Shown in pieces: positions 18,225 to 26,551 of a DNA stretch of 64,000 bases; position 1 is the stretch's first letter, and each line of letters starts with the position of its first letter. A model generated the notes under the pieces. It did not search any database, was not told the DNA's origin, and saw only the letters and a list, made by a program, of their open reading frames with translations. Source of the stretch: Trichomonas vaginalis G3 (Eukaryota; Parabasalia; Trichomonadida; Trichomonadidae); NCBI RefSeq assembly GCF_026262505.1, contig NC_067208.1:11603962-11667961 (forward strand), read 5' to 3'. The position numbers were made by a program, and so were the translations under genes.

Positions 18225-20574
18225 GTTCACCTAGTATGTTGTAAATTTCCCATGTCCTTTTTGCCTTTGGGCTCTGGTCGCCCATCTCAGGTAACCTATA
18301 TCCTAGAAAGATTTTGTCATAGTTTGTATTTGAGTCTTCGCGTATTGTTTGCATGACTCTTTCCTGAGTTTCCGGTTCAAGCTCTTCAAACAGAGCTTGT
18401 CCATATGGAATAAGCTCGTTTCCAAATATATGTTTTTGTAGCCATTCTGGTTTTCTTTCCATGTAACCAATAATATCTTTTGTGAATGGGAAAGCTTTTA
18501 CCCAACGTTTCAGTCTTGCGTCATTTATTTCTGTAGTTGGTTTTATTTTGTCAAGGAACATGTTTTTCAATACTAACATTTCATTTGGTACTGTCCATTT
18601 GAGTTTTCTTAAATATTCATCCCTTCTCGGTTCATTGTCTGCAAAGTAAGTTTTTATGACATTTTGCAAACTTTCGTTTGCAAGGTCATGTACAATAGGT
18701 TCTCTTCCTTCTCTCTCCCTAACTTTCTTTCTAAACTCTTCACCAAATATACCATCTCTATGGTTCTGTGTAGTTCTTTGAGATAAATGTTCTAGAACGT
18801 CAGGTGTTATATTTCCATCAGCCATGTTCATTTCATACTGGTCCAAAATATCTGCATCTTTCATATCTTTCAATGGCATTAAAGCCGCGCTGAAAATACC
18901 CGTTATATCTGGTTCACCATTCACTTCCATTGCGTCTACAACTTCTTGGAATTGAGGTTGTAAGTTTATGAACCACCTATCCGGATTAGCTTTATGACCC
19001 CATCTCATTGTAGTTCCATAGTCTGCAGAAACAAAAGTAGGTTTGTTTCCATATTGGTTAGGTTCTGAATGAACTTTAAACAATGTTTCATTTCTATATG
19101 TTTTGTTGAAATTTAACCTTTTATTTTCACCGAGTTCAGCCAAAGATTGAACGTTATATGGTCGTAAGTAAAAAGGATTATTGTATTTGCGTACATTTTC
19201 TTTCAGTACTTCCATTCTATGCTGAATATTTTCATCTGATGTTGGAGTCTTTTGTATGTCGGTGAACATTTTTCGATATTCTTCTACTATGTCAGCCGAA
19301 TTTTTCTTAGACTCTTGGAAAGATTCCATATTCTCCGCATACACTTGTTGAGGGTCAAGATTTTTCGGCTGTTCCAAATCTTCATCTAGTTCTGTGAAGT
19401 TAGTTTCCAAAGGAGGGACTTGTTCGTTTCCTTCAGGCTCTTCTAGCCGTTGTTGCTGAACTATTTCTTCCATGTCTGGTTGTCTCTGAACTTCTTCCTG
19501 TTGAGTTTCTTGTACCTCATCTGCTGGCATTTCATATATTCCGAGACCGTTTTTAAAAAGTTCCCTATCTAAGTCATCCGGACTCATAAACCTTTCTTCT
19601 TTCGTTCCGTCTCTATTTTTTACGCGTTTCATGAAGAGAGTTGAATTATCATTTAGCTCTGACACCAAATATCTCGGAGTAAATTCATTCATGTCATTTG
19701 GATGATATGCTATTAAATCATATCCCTTAGCGAGCTTGTATTTTCCAGGTTTGAGATTATATCCCATTTGATGCTGAACCATAAAGCTAAATAGGTTCGG
19801 GTCAGTATTTCCTTCCTTGAACTTTCTAATAGCTTCTTTATATCTGTCACTAAAGTCAAGAGTATCTGGGTAACCATAATCTTCCTTAAGCATTTTTAAG
19901 AATTCTTGGTTTCCTTTTTCTCTACTTCTTTTATGTCCTTGCTCTGTTTGTGGTTGTTGTGCAGGGTTTTGAACTGTTGGTTGCTGTGCTGGTTGTGGAG
20001 GTGGTTGTTGTGCTGGTTTTGGTTGTGGTGCTGGATTTTGAACTGTTGGTTGCTGTGCAGGGTTTTGAACTGTTGGTTGCTGTGCTGGATTTTGAACTGT
20101 TGGTTTTGGTTGTTGTTGTGGTGCTGGATTTTGAACTGTTGGTTGTTGTGTTGGTTTTGGTGCATGCCTGTGTCTGTGTCCATGTGACGATGTAAATGTT
20201 TTAGGTAGTCCTGGTGCAGGTGCTTCTCTTGGAGGGTTTGGTGGTATATAAGTTCCACCAGCTGGCACATATGTTCCATCTGCAGCATAATGTCCTACCT
20301 GACTTTTCGTTCTTAAGAAAGCATTTACTAGGTCTGTTTTGGTCTGTTGTAACTCTTTTTCTTGACTTTCCACAACAGTTGCTCTAACGGCGTCATAGGC
20401 ACTTTGAACTGCCTGTCTCGTTGCTGCATCTGTTATTTTCGTCATATTTTGTGCTACTTCTCTTAACTCTTTGTCGAAACCTTCAGACTTCAGTTTCTTT
20501 CCAGATGAGAAGTCGTTCACTAGTTTCACCTTACTATGAAGAGCTTCGAAGGCATTCTTAAAGTCAGCATTCAT
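18145..20574 (-). CDS. Large hypothetical virion-like protein with Pro/Gln repeats
   Basis: 809 residues starting MNADFKNAFEALHSKVKL. Residues ~1-100 are helical. Residues ~140-235 are a low-complexity region of QQPTVQNPA-type repeats with a His/Arg-rich patch before it. The remainder looks globular and helical, ending in a basic tail TPKKKSRTK. No enzyme motif recognised. It follows the capsid gene on the same strand and is open throughout, so a large structural or scaffolding component is the simplest guess. The next gene upstream is a decayed coiled-coil stretch. Confidence 0.65.
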   Translation of the reverse strand: MNADFKNAFEALHSKVKLVNDFSSGKKLKSEGFDKELREVAQNMTKITDAATRQAVQSAYDAVRATVVESQEKELQQTKTDLVNAFLRTKSQVGHYAADGTYVPAGGTYIPPNPPREAPAPGLPKTFTSSHGHRHRHAPKPTQQPTVQNPAPQQQPKPTVQNPAQQPTVQNPAQQPTVQNPAPQPKPAQQPPPQPAQQPTVQNPAQQPQTEQGHKRSREKGNQEFLKMLKEDYGYPDTLDFSDRYKEAIRKFKEGNTDPNLFSFMVQHQMGYNLKPGKYKLAKGYDLIAYHPNDMNEFTPRYLVSELNDNSTLFMKRVKNRDGTKEERFMSPDDLDRELFKNGLGIYEMPADEVQETQQEEVQRQPDMEEIVQQQRLEEPEGNEQVPPLETNFTELDEDLEQPKNLDPQQVYAENMESFQESKKNSADIVEEYRKMFTDIQKTPTSDENIQHRMEVLKENVRKYNNPFYLRPYNVQSLAELGENKRLNFNKTYRNETLFKVHSEPNQYGNKPTFVSADYGTTMRWGHKANPDRWFINLQPQFQEVVDAMEVNGEPDITGIFSAALMPLKDMKDADILDQYEMNMADGNITPDVLEHLSQRTTQNHRDGIFGEEFRKKVREREGREPIVHDLANESLQNVIKTYFADNEPRRDEYLRKLKWTVPNEMLVLKNMFLDKIKPTTEINDARLKRWVKAFPFTKDIIGYMERKPEWLQKHIFGNELIPYGQALFEELEPETQERVMQTIREDSNTNYDKIFLGYRLPEMGDQSPKAKRTWEIYNILGEHEAKMQQLEAEGKLPKATPKKKSRTK

Positions 20575-21131
20575 TAAAGCTTCATTTGAACTGTCTTCAT
20601 CCGCTTGTATTTTTGTCCTTATTGACCCATAAGTTGGGCTGCTTTAGCGTTGGCTTGGGCATCTAACCAGTCATTATTAGCTTTTATATATTCTGCACTT
20701 TTCATTGCCTTTTGCATGGCTGCGTCGTTATTTTTTACTTTCTTGTGCTAAGTTTTCATACTGTACGGTTTGGTTTTGCAACTGTAAAAGTTTTTCTGCC
20801 TTTACATTTGCTTCAACTTCTTTTTTATACTCATCGCTATCCATATATGTCTTCAGGGCTTTTTGTTTTATCTCTTCATCTTTCAGTACTTTATATTGAG
20901 TAGTATGGTTTTTCAAATTTATAACATCTTGTTCCATTTTTGCTACTTCTGCTGCTTTTTCTGACACTTTTTTTGCATATTCCTCTGTACTTAGTTCTTT
21001 CAGTTGTTCTTCTTCTTCTTTTTCTCTACGTTTTAACTCATTGAGTTTCTTTGTGTGTCTGTCATATTCTAGTTTCTTTTCGTTTTCACTTATTTGTTTC
21101 TGTATGTCTATGTTTGACTTTTTGACATCTG
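20575..21131 (-). pseudogene. Coiled-coil coding remnant
   Basis: Minus-strand sequence reads as a long Lys/Glu-rich coiled coil (KRREKEEEEQLKELS, EKKLEYDRHTKKLNEL, EEIKQKALKTYMDSDEYKKEV) but has no convincing start of its own. It is probably part of a broken structural gene between the 809-residue gene and the one at 21,132. Confidence 0.5.
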
Positions 21132-21419
21132 TTATTTGATTTTGAGTGAACTCAAATTCATTTGACTTTGAGGGTTATAAGCTGTTCCGTCTGCAGCTCC
21201 ACCATAGCCTGCCATTTTCGCTAAAAGTGCCGCTCTTAAACCTCCACTCTGTGCACCAATAACTCGGTTTAAAAGCATAGGGTTGCTTGACATTTGTTGC
21301 AACATAGTGGGGTCATTCATCATTTGTTGTTGCAACTGTTGTTGTGGTGTCAGTTTTACTATTGGATGTTTCAATGCTCCCTTCCTCTTACGTATATTCT
21401 TACGTAGCTTACGTGGCAT
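21132..21419 (-). CDS. Small basic protein with Gln/Met-rich middle
   Basis: 95 residues if started at MPRKLRKNIRKRKGALK (21,419). Very basic N-terminus, then QQQLQQQMMNDPTMLQQM and a glycine/alanine-rich RAALLAKMAGYGGAADG. Likely a DNA- or capsid-associated virion protein by composition only. It is the last gene before the element's right edge. The open frame extends further upstream but adds no protein-like sequence. Confidence 0.45.
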   Translation of the reverse strand: MPRKLRKNIRKRKGALKHPIVKLTPQQQLQQQMMNDPTMLQQMSSNPMLLNRVIGAQSGGLRAALLAKMAGYGGAADGTAYNPQSQMNLSSLKIK

Positions 21420-21694
21420 TTTAAGTGAAGTAAAAAACGGTTTTTGACAGATGTTTATATGACACTTTTTGTTCAGCACAAAAAAACTACTCGGTCAAAG
21501 TGTTGTCAGTTTTGTAAAATAACCGTCCTATCTTGTTTTAAAAGGGAGAAAAGGCTTCTCAAAGTATACTTCCTTGGAACGCCTGTAACTTTTCCTGTAG
21601 CGACGATAGACCCTTACTTGTCCGGACAAGGTTATACTATTTTGAGTGCTCTACAAAAAAGTCAACGGCTGGCTCGTCCTCAGAAATTTTTTAT

Positions 21695-22262
21695 GGGCTA
21701 GAGGGCGCAACGCGCCTGGAAGCCCTCCGAATAAAAACTTCATTTATACTAAACATCTTCAGGGCTAGAGGGCGCAACGCGCCTGGAAGCCCTCCGAATA
21801 TAAACTTCATTTATACTAAACATCTTCAGGGCTAGAGGGCGCAACGCGCCTGGAAGCCCTCCGAATATAAACTTCATTTATACTAAACATCTTCAGGGCT
21901 AGAGGGCGCAACGCGCCTGGAAGCCCTCCGAATATAAACTTCATTTATACTAAACATCTTCAGGGCTAGAGGGCGCAACGCGCCTGGAAGCCCTCCGAAT
22001 ATAAACTTCATTTATACTAAACATCTTCAGGGCTAGAGGGCGCAACGCGCCTGGAAGCCCTCCGAATATAAACTTCATTTATACTAAACATCTTCAGGGC
22101 TAGAGGGCGCAACGCGCCTGGAAGCCCTCCGAATATAAACTTCATTTATACTAAACATCTTCAGGGCTAGAGGGCGCAACGCGCCTGGAAGCCCTCCGAA
22201 TATAAACTTCATTTATACTAAACATCTTCAGGGCTAGAGGGCGCAACGCGCCTGGAAGCCCC
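21695..22262. repeat. 67-bp GC-rich tandem repeat at the element edge
   Basis: About 8.5 nearly identical units; GGGCTAGAGG recurs every 67 bp from 21,695 to 22,231 and the last unit stops in its core. Each unit joins a GC-rich core, which can fold as a hairpin (GGGCT facing AGCCC outside, GGCGC-AAC-GCGCC inside), to an AT-rich linker AATATAAACTTCATTTATAC. Only the first unit shows a visible difference (AATAAAAAC). High GC in an AT-rich genome and the position at the boundary suggest terminal-repeat material of the element. Confidence 0.9.
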
Positions 22263-22390
22263 ACTACCTTTTTTTTCATTCCAATAGATAACATTTAAAT
22301 CATTATTTTAACTTCGAAATTGATAACCATGTAAAAATTGAATTCAATGTTTCTCACAAAAAGTATTAATAGAGAAATCATTTTCACTTC

Positions 22391-22681
22391 ATGAAGAAAT
22401 CTCAAATCAAAATCAAGAGTTTCGTTATTGATGAAAGAAAAGAAACAGAAATGGTAGTTGATTGCACAACGCGGGGATTACCAGCTCTCCTTCGAAAAAA
22501 GAAGCGCAGACTAAAAGATGTACAAATCATTGGAAATAAAAGCGAGGAAGTTAGTGTTCCCACCGATTCAACAGATGAATTCGACCTATTTCAACAATTC
22601 GATTTTAATTCCTATAATGATTCATTTTCACATGAAAACTTTCTAGATAATACTCCATTTGAAATTCCGAAAGAAATATGA
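22391..22681 (+). CDS. Small hypothetical host protein
   Basis: 96 residues starting MKKSQIKIKSFVIDERKE. Basic, nuclear-signal-like RKKKRRLKDVQ at about 35-45, then an acidic aromatic C-terminus (DEFDLFQQFDFNSYNDSF). TTTTCACTTC directly before the ATG matches the T. vaginalis initiator (TCA-Y-type), which supports a host promoter. It may be a complete small gene or the tail of a larger one cut by the neighbouring element. No family recognised. Confidence 0.5.
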   Translation: MKKSQIKIKSFVIDERKETEMVVDCTTRGLPALLRKKKRRLKDVQIIGNKSEEVSVPTDSTDEFDLFQQFDFNSYNDSFSHENFLDNTPFEIPKEI

Positions 22682-23397
22682 AATAGCACTGTTTAAATTG
22701 TCATAATTAACGTTGCTATTTGTAATAAATATACCCGGAGTTTATATACGTAGATTTTTTTGTAAGAAAAAAAAGTTTGAGATTTTCAATTTAATTTTAG
22801 TATATCGATTTAATTGGTCATCATACTTTCTAAATATAAAACATATAAGTTTGAAGCAAATAAAATATTTTTATTTTATTGAAAATGTTATTAGTACATC
22901 AGAGGCAGAGTCGATTTAAAAATTTATTCGAAAAATTGACTTTCTTTATTTTAAAATTCAGAATAATGAAATTAATAGCGTGAAAAGATGTAAACAACCG
23001 TGCACGACAACAATACATATGGATCCATTCAACTATCTTCATGAATCATGAATCAAAATAAATCGGAACCCTGTATGGAAAAATATCAAAATTAATTTTT
23101 TTTGTGAGTTCGATTATTTAAAATTTATCTCATATATTATGTGTGTACTTTGCTTTAGATGAATAATTTTTGTTTATATTGGATAGCATCTCAAATATTA
23201 AGAATTCACTTACTGACCTTATATCAATATTGTTTACCTGTGAATTTTTGACTTTCTTTATTCATTATTTTTTTCAAATATTAAGGTTATATTTTGCTTT
23301 AGATGAATAAGGCTTATTTATTTTTGATAGTATCTCAAATATTAAGACTTCACCTTTTGACCTATTCTTACCATTTTTTTGTCAAAAAATATTATTA
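22682..23397. other. AT-rich intergenic stretch, nothing recognised
   Basis: No open frame with protein-like composition and no repeat. Two similar phrases (TTTGCTTTAGATGAATAA with GATAGCATCTCAAATATTAAG, at about 23,149-23,203 and 23,291-23,346) form a loose direct repeat about 143 bp apart. Confidence 0.5.
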
Positions 23398-24668
23398 CCC
23401 AGATTTGCTTTACTTTTACCACTCCCCATGTAATTTCTGGGGAAAACGATAATTCATTTTTTTTTATGGATGAATAGATCGTTTTCCTAGAAAGGACCTC
23501 ATATCTCTGGCTAAAAAGAGTGTCAGATCCTAAATAGATTATTGATCTAGTGTACAAATCCAATAAAAAGCCTATTTTTTTGGCTTTTTTGGTGCTCATT
23601 TTTTCGAAGATCTACATGAATATGGGGAAACCATCGGATTTTTTTGGTTAACCCACATCTTCATGTAGTCTGGACTATCTTTCCTCGAAGGACCTCTTTA
23701 CGGGTGTAAAAACTCATAAAGTTCTCAAAAGATTCATTCTCGATCTCCATGCTGAAAGAATTTACAATAAAAAAGAGATCTACGCATCAAACTACAGCCA
23801 TAAATGAACTGAACCCCTAAAGCTCAGCTCTTAGTTTATCAAAAACGTCGAAATCCTTCTCATTGCAATCAAATTTTCTCAATAACTCATAAGAAAAATC
23901 GAATTTTGATTAAGCCGATGTTATAGGTATCACAAATACTACAAACTTGAGCAATATCGAAATTGCCAGCAAAAGTTTGAAATTGCATTGCTCATATTTG
24001 TTTGTAAACTAAAAATCTGCTTATATTATTCATTAATTTTTTATATATTATTCATATACTTTAATAAAAACAATACTATTTCACCTTAAAAATGAATTTC
24101 ATAAGTCAATATTATTTTTTTGAAAATGTATCAATTTTCGATTAAAACAACATGAGAATAAAATTTACGCAAAATTATTTTAAAAAATGGTTTTAAAAAT
24201 TTACAGTTGATTAAGAATAAGATTGGAAGAAGTTTTGAAGTTTAATTTTAAGAAAAAAAATTCGGATATTATTCATGGATTTAAGTAATCTGATATTTGA
24301 GTATCGGCACTATGCATAAAACATATATTTATAGTTTTTTTGGATTTTTATGATTTTAAATATATTCAAATTTGGCAATCCAATAGATTTTTAAAAAATA
24401 GGTAAATAAAAATAGATTACATATGCAGCAGATTTAGAACATGAAACAAATCTTATAGTGACCCAAAAAAAAATTCATGATCCAAAAAAGAAAAAAATTG
24501 GCTAAATGGGAATCAAACCTTGGCATAACGAATCATTATGTCAGATGTTTCCACTACACTACACCGGCAGTTCGAAAAATACCCTTGGTGGTTCTATTTA
24601 ATAGCTACTCCCAACGATAGGCGGTGTCCCCAGCTTTCGAGAGGTGGTAAAAGTAAAGCAAATCTGGG
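23398..24668. mobile_element. 1.27-kb non-autonomous DNA element with 25-bp inverted ends and TA target duplication
   Basis: Perfect 25-bp terminal inverted repeats start CCCAGATTTGCTTTACTTTT (23,398-23,422, and the reverse complement at 24,644-24,668). TA dinucleotides flank both ends. The TA duplication fits the Tc1/mariner/IS630 group or relatives. No transposase domain is recognisable; a minus-strand open stretch at the left end (MSTKKAKKIGFLLDLYTR) may be a remnant. An internal imperfect hairpin (CTACATGAATATGGG facing CCCACATCTTCATGTAG) lies near 23,612-23,672. A tRNA-like sequence sits 100 bp from the right end. Confidence 0.75.
24501..24568 (-). pseudogene. tRNA-like sequence (A and B boxes)
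   Basis: The minus strand reads GCCGGTGTAGTGTAGTGG at the 5' end and GGTTTGATTCCC near the 3' end, matching the A- and B-box promoter elements of tRNA genes at normal spacing. A five-pair stem CATAA/TTATG encloses a seven-base loop, but position 33 is not T and the acceptor and T stems pair poorly. It is therefore a tRNA pseudogene or tRNA-derived promoter rather than a working tRNA. It lies inside the 1.27-kb element. Confidence 0.5.
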
Positions 24669-25149
24669 TAGTTTGTTTACACTAATTAGCTTCTTTACGT
24701 TTTAAATTAGCAGCCAGCAAGATTCTCACAGATATAGTTTTTTTGTCTGTGCGTGCTTATTTAGCTATTCTTACGCAAAATTGAACTGAACACAATTTAA
24801 TATTAATCTTAATGGCATAAAAATGCATAATTTTCATTTAAAGCAGAAATTACAATTTCAACTTCTGCTTCTATAATGGAAGTAAGTTTCTTATATAAGA
24901 GATTAGAATCAATTTTGCCCATATGATATTAAAATATACTACTAAATTATTGCTTATTCCAGGGAGAACAGCTCAACATAACCATTTTTTAAAATCACAA
25001 ATTAAATTCAACTTGATATTAATTTTTTTACTTGATGTTAAAAATACAAAAATGTTTTTGAATTTTTCAGAATAACTTAAGATAAGGAGATTGATGGGTA
25101 TCATATTATCAAATAAAAAGAAATTAAGTTTAATATGATAAAAACATAA
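24669..25149. other. AT-rich intergenic stretch, nothing recognised
   Basis: No protein-like frame, repeat or RNA gene seen. Confidence 0.5.
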
Positions 25150-25472
25150 TATAATCAATTTAAAATATTAGAGATTTATGATAGGTTTGCACAAAAACTA
25201 GGTATCAAACAAGTAAATGGATTAAGTACTTATCGTTTCTATGCTACAATTAAGTTTAACTATGGTGTTATTGATCCAGATGTCAGAAACACAATTAGTC
25301 TTCATTTAAATCAAAAATAGTAACGAACAAGTAATTTATAATTATACATCAGATAGAGAAACACATTTTTATTTATATAAATTTGCATCTCCTACTGTAA
25401 ATGATGTTGCTGAATTTGTATTCAGGGAAGAAAATAAACATTTAACAAATGAACAAACATTTTATTATCAAT
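25150..25472 (+). pseudogene. Decayed coding fragment of unknown family
   Basis: Two protein-like stretches, IYDRFAQKLGIKQVNGLSTY...IKFNYGVIDPDVRN and, further on, TSDRETHFYLYKFASPTVND ending NEQTFYYQ, lack a start codon. The composition (Tyr/Asn/Asp-rich, strand-like) recalls structural proteins of the elements, but no match is certain. It looks like a relic of an old insertion. Its 3' end merges into the 120-bp repeat region. Confidence 0.4.
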
Positions 25473-26540
25473 AAAGATATAGAGAATAAGATATATGAGA
25501 TCTATCACCAAATATAAAGAAATTAAGTTTATCTAAAGTGTGAAGAAAAACCCCTTCCATTTTTGAAATACCAGGCCTAGTGAGGCTATATATATATGAG
25601 ATAATATTCCTAACACTCTAATCAATAAAGATATAGAGAATAAAATATAAATAGATAAAGAGAACAAAATATACGAGATCTACCATCAAGTATAAAGAAA
25701 TTAAGATTATCCAATCAATAAAGACAATCAGAAGGAAATATATGAGATCTACCATCAAATATAAATAAATAAAGATAAAGGGAATAAAATATAAAAAGAT
25801 ATTATCAAATATAAAGCAAAATAAGTTTATCCAATCAATAAAGACAATCAGAAGGAAATATATGAGATCTACCATCAAATATAAATAAATAAAGATAAAG
25901 GGAATAAAATATAAAAAGATATTATCAAATATAAAGCAAAATAAGTTTATCCAATCAATAAAGACAATCAGAAGGAAATATATGAGATCTACCATCAAAT
26001 ATAAATAAATAAAGATAAAGGGAATAAAATATAAAAAGATATTATCAAATATAAAGCAAAATAAGTTTATCCAATCAATAAAGACAATCAGAAGGAAATA
26101 TATGAGATCTACCATCAAATATAAATAAATAAAGATAAAGAGAATATAACTTAAAAAGATATTATCAAATATAAAGCAAAATAAGTTTATCCAATCAATA
26201 AAGACAATCAGAAGGAAATATATGAGATCTACCATCAAATATAAATAAATAAAGATAAAGGGAATAAAATATAAAAAGATATTATCAAATATAAAGCAAA
26301 ATAAGTTTATCCAATCAATAAAGACAATCAGAAGGAAATATATGAGATCTACCATCAAATATAAATAAATAAAGATAAAGGGAATAAAATATAAAAAGAT
26401 ATTATCAAATATAAAGCAAAATAAGTTTATCCAATCAATAAAGACAATCAGAAGGAAATATATGAGATCTACCATCAAATATAAATAAATAAAGATAAAG
26501 GGAATAAAATATAAAAAGATATTATCAAATATAGATATAA
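25473..26540. repeat. 120-bp AT-rich tandem repeat array
   Basis: From about 25,703 to 26,540 the same 120-bp unit, containing AATCAATAAAGACAATCAGA and ATATATGAGATCTACCATCA, recurs about seven times with very few differences. One copy near 26,135 differs at several bases. Diverged units extend to about 25,473. Because 120 is divisible by three, a long hydrophobic minus-strand frame stays open through it; this is not taken as a gene. The array ends 11 bp from the stop codon of the MBL-fold gene. Confidence 0.9.
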
Positions 26541-26551
26541 ACTTTATTCAT

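Larger units (their letters stand above)
1..22262. mobile_element. Maverick/Polinton-type virus-like element, possibly composite, left end outside window
   Basis: Virus-like element carrying integrase, a decayed protein-primed DNA polymerase B, packaging ATPase, SF3 helicase, penton-like and double-jelly-roll capsid genes, KilA-N genes and a phage-like fibre. Genes are packed on both strands with tiny spacers. The right edge is placed after a GC-rich tandem repeat, because host-like AT-rich sequence begins there; terminal inverted repeats and a target duplication cannot be checked since the left end is outside. The part from about 3,400 to 11,560 is broken, with roughly a dozen or more breaks, while 11,572-20,574 is mostly open. 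The contrast suggests two modules of different origin or history. Near-identity of its KilA-N remnant with the open copy near 60 kb argues for a young age. Confidence 0.85.

Noticed and set aside
19906-20288. Several Trp/Leu/Cys-rich or His/Gln-rich frames opposite or out of phase with the Pro/Gln repeat region
   Set aside because: They arise from repeats in the 809-residue gene. The gene itself is open over 2.4 kb and explains the sequence.
21695-22262. CRISPR array
   Set aside because: Both the core and the linker are the same in every unit, so there are no unique spacers. The organism is a eukaryote and no cas genes are present.
22713-22919. Plus-strand frame of 68 residues after the small host gene
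   Set aside because: Ile/Phe/Lys-rich composition typical of AT-rich non-coding DNA; no initiator before it.
25618-26478. Long hydrophobic minus-strand frame (286 residues) through the tandem repeat
   Set aside because: It is open only because the 120-bp unit is a multiple of three and lacks stops in that frame. Every unit gives the same Phe/Ile/Leu-rich peptide expected from AT-rich DNA, and no start signal precedes it.
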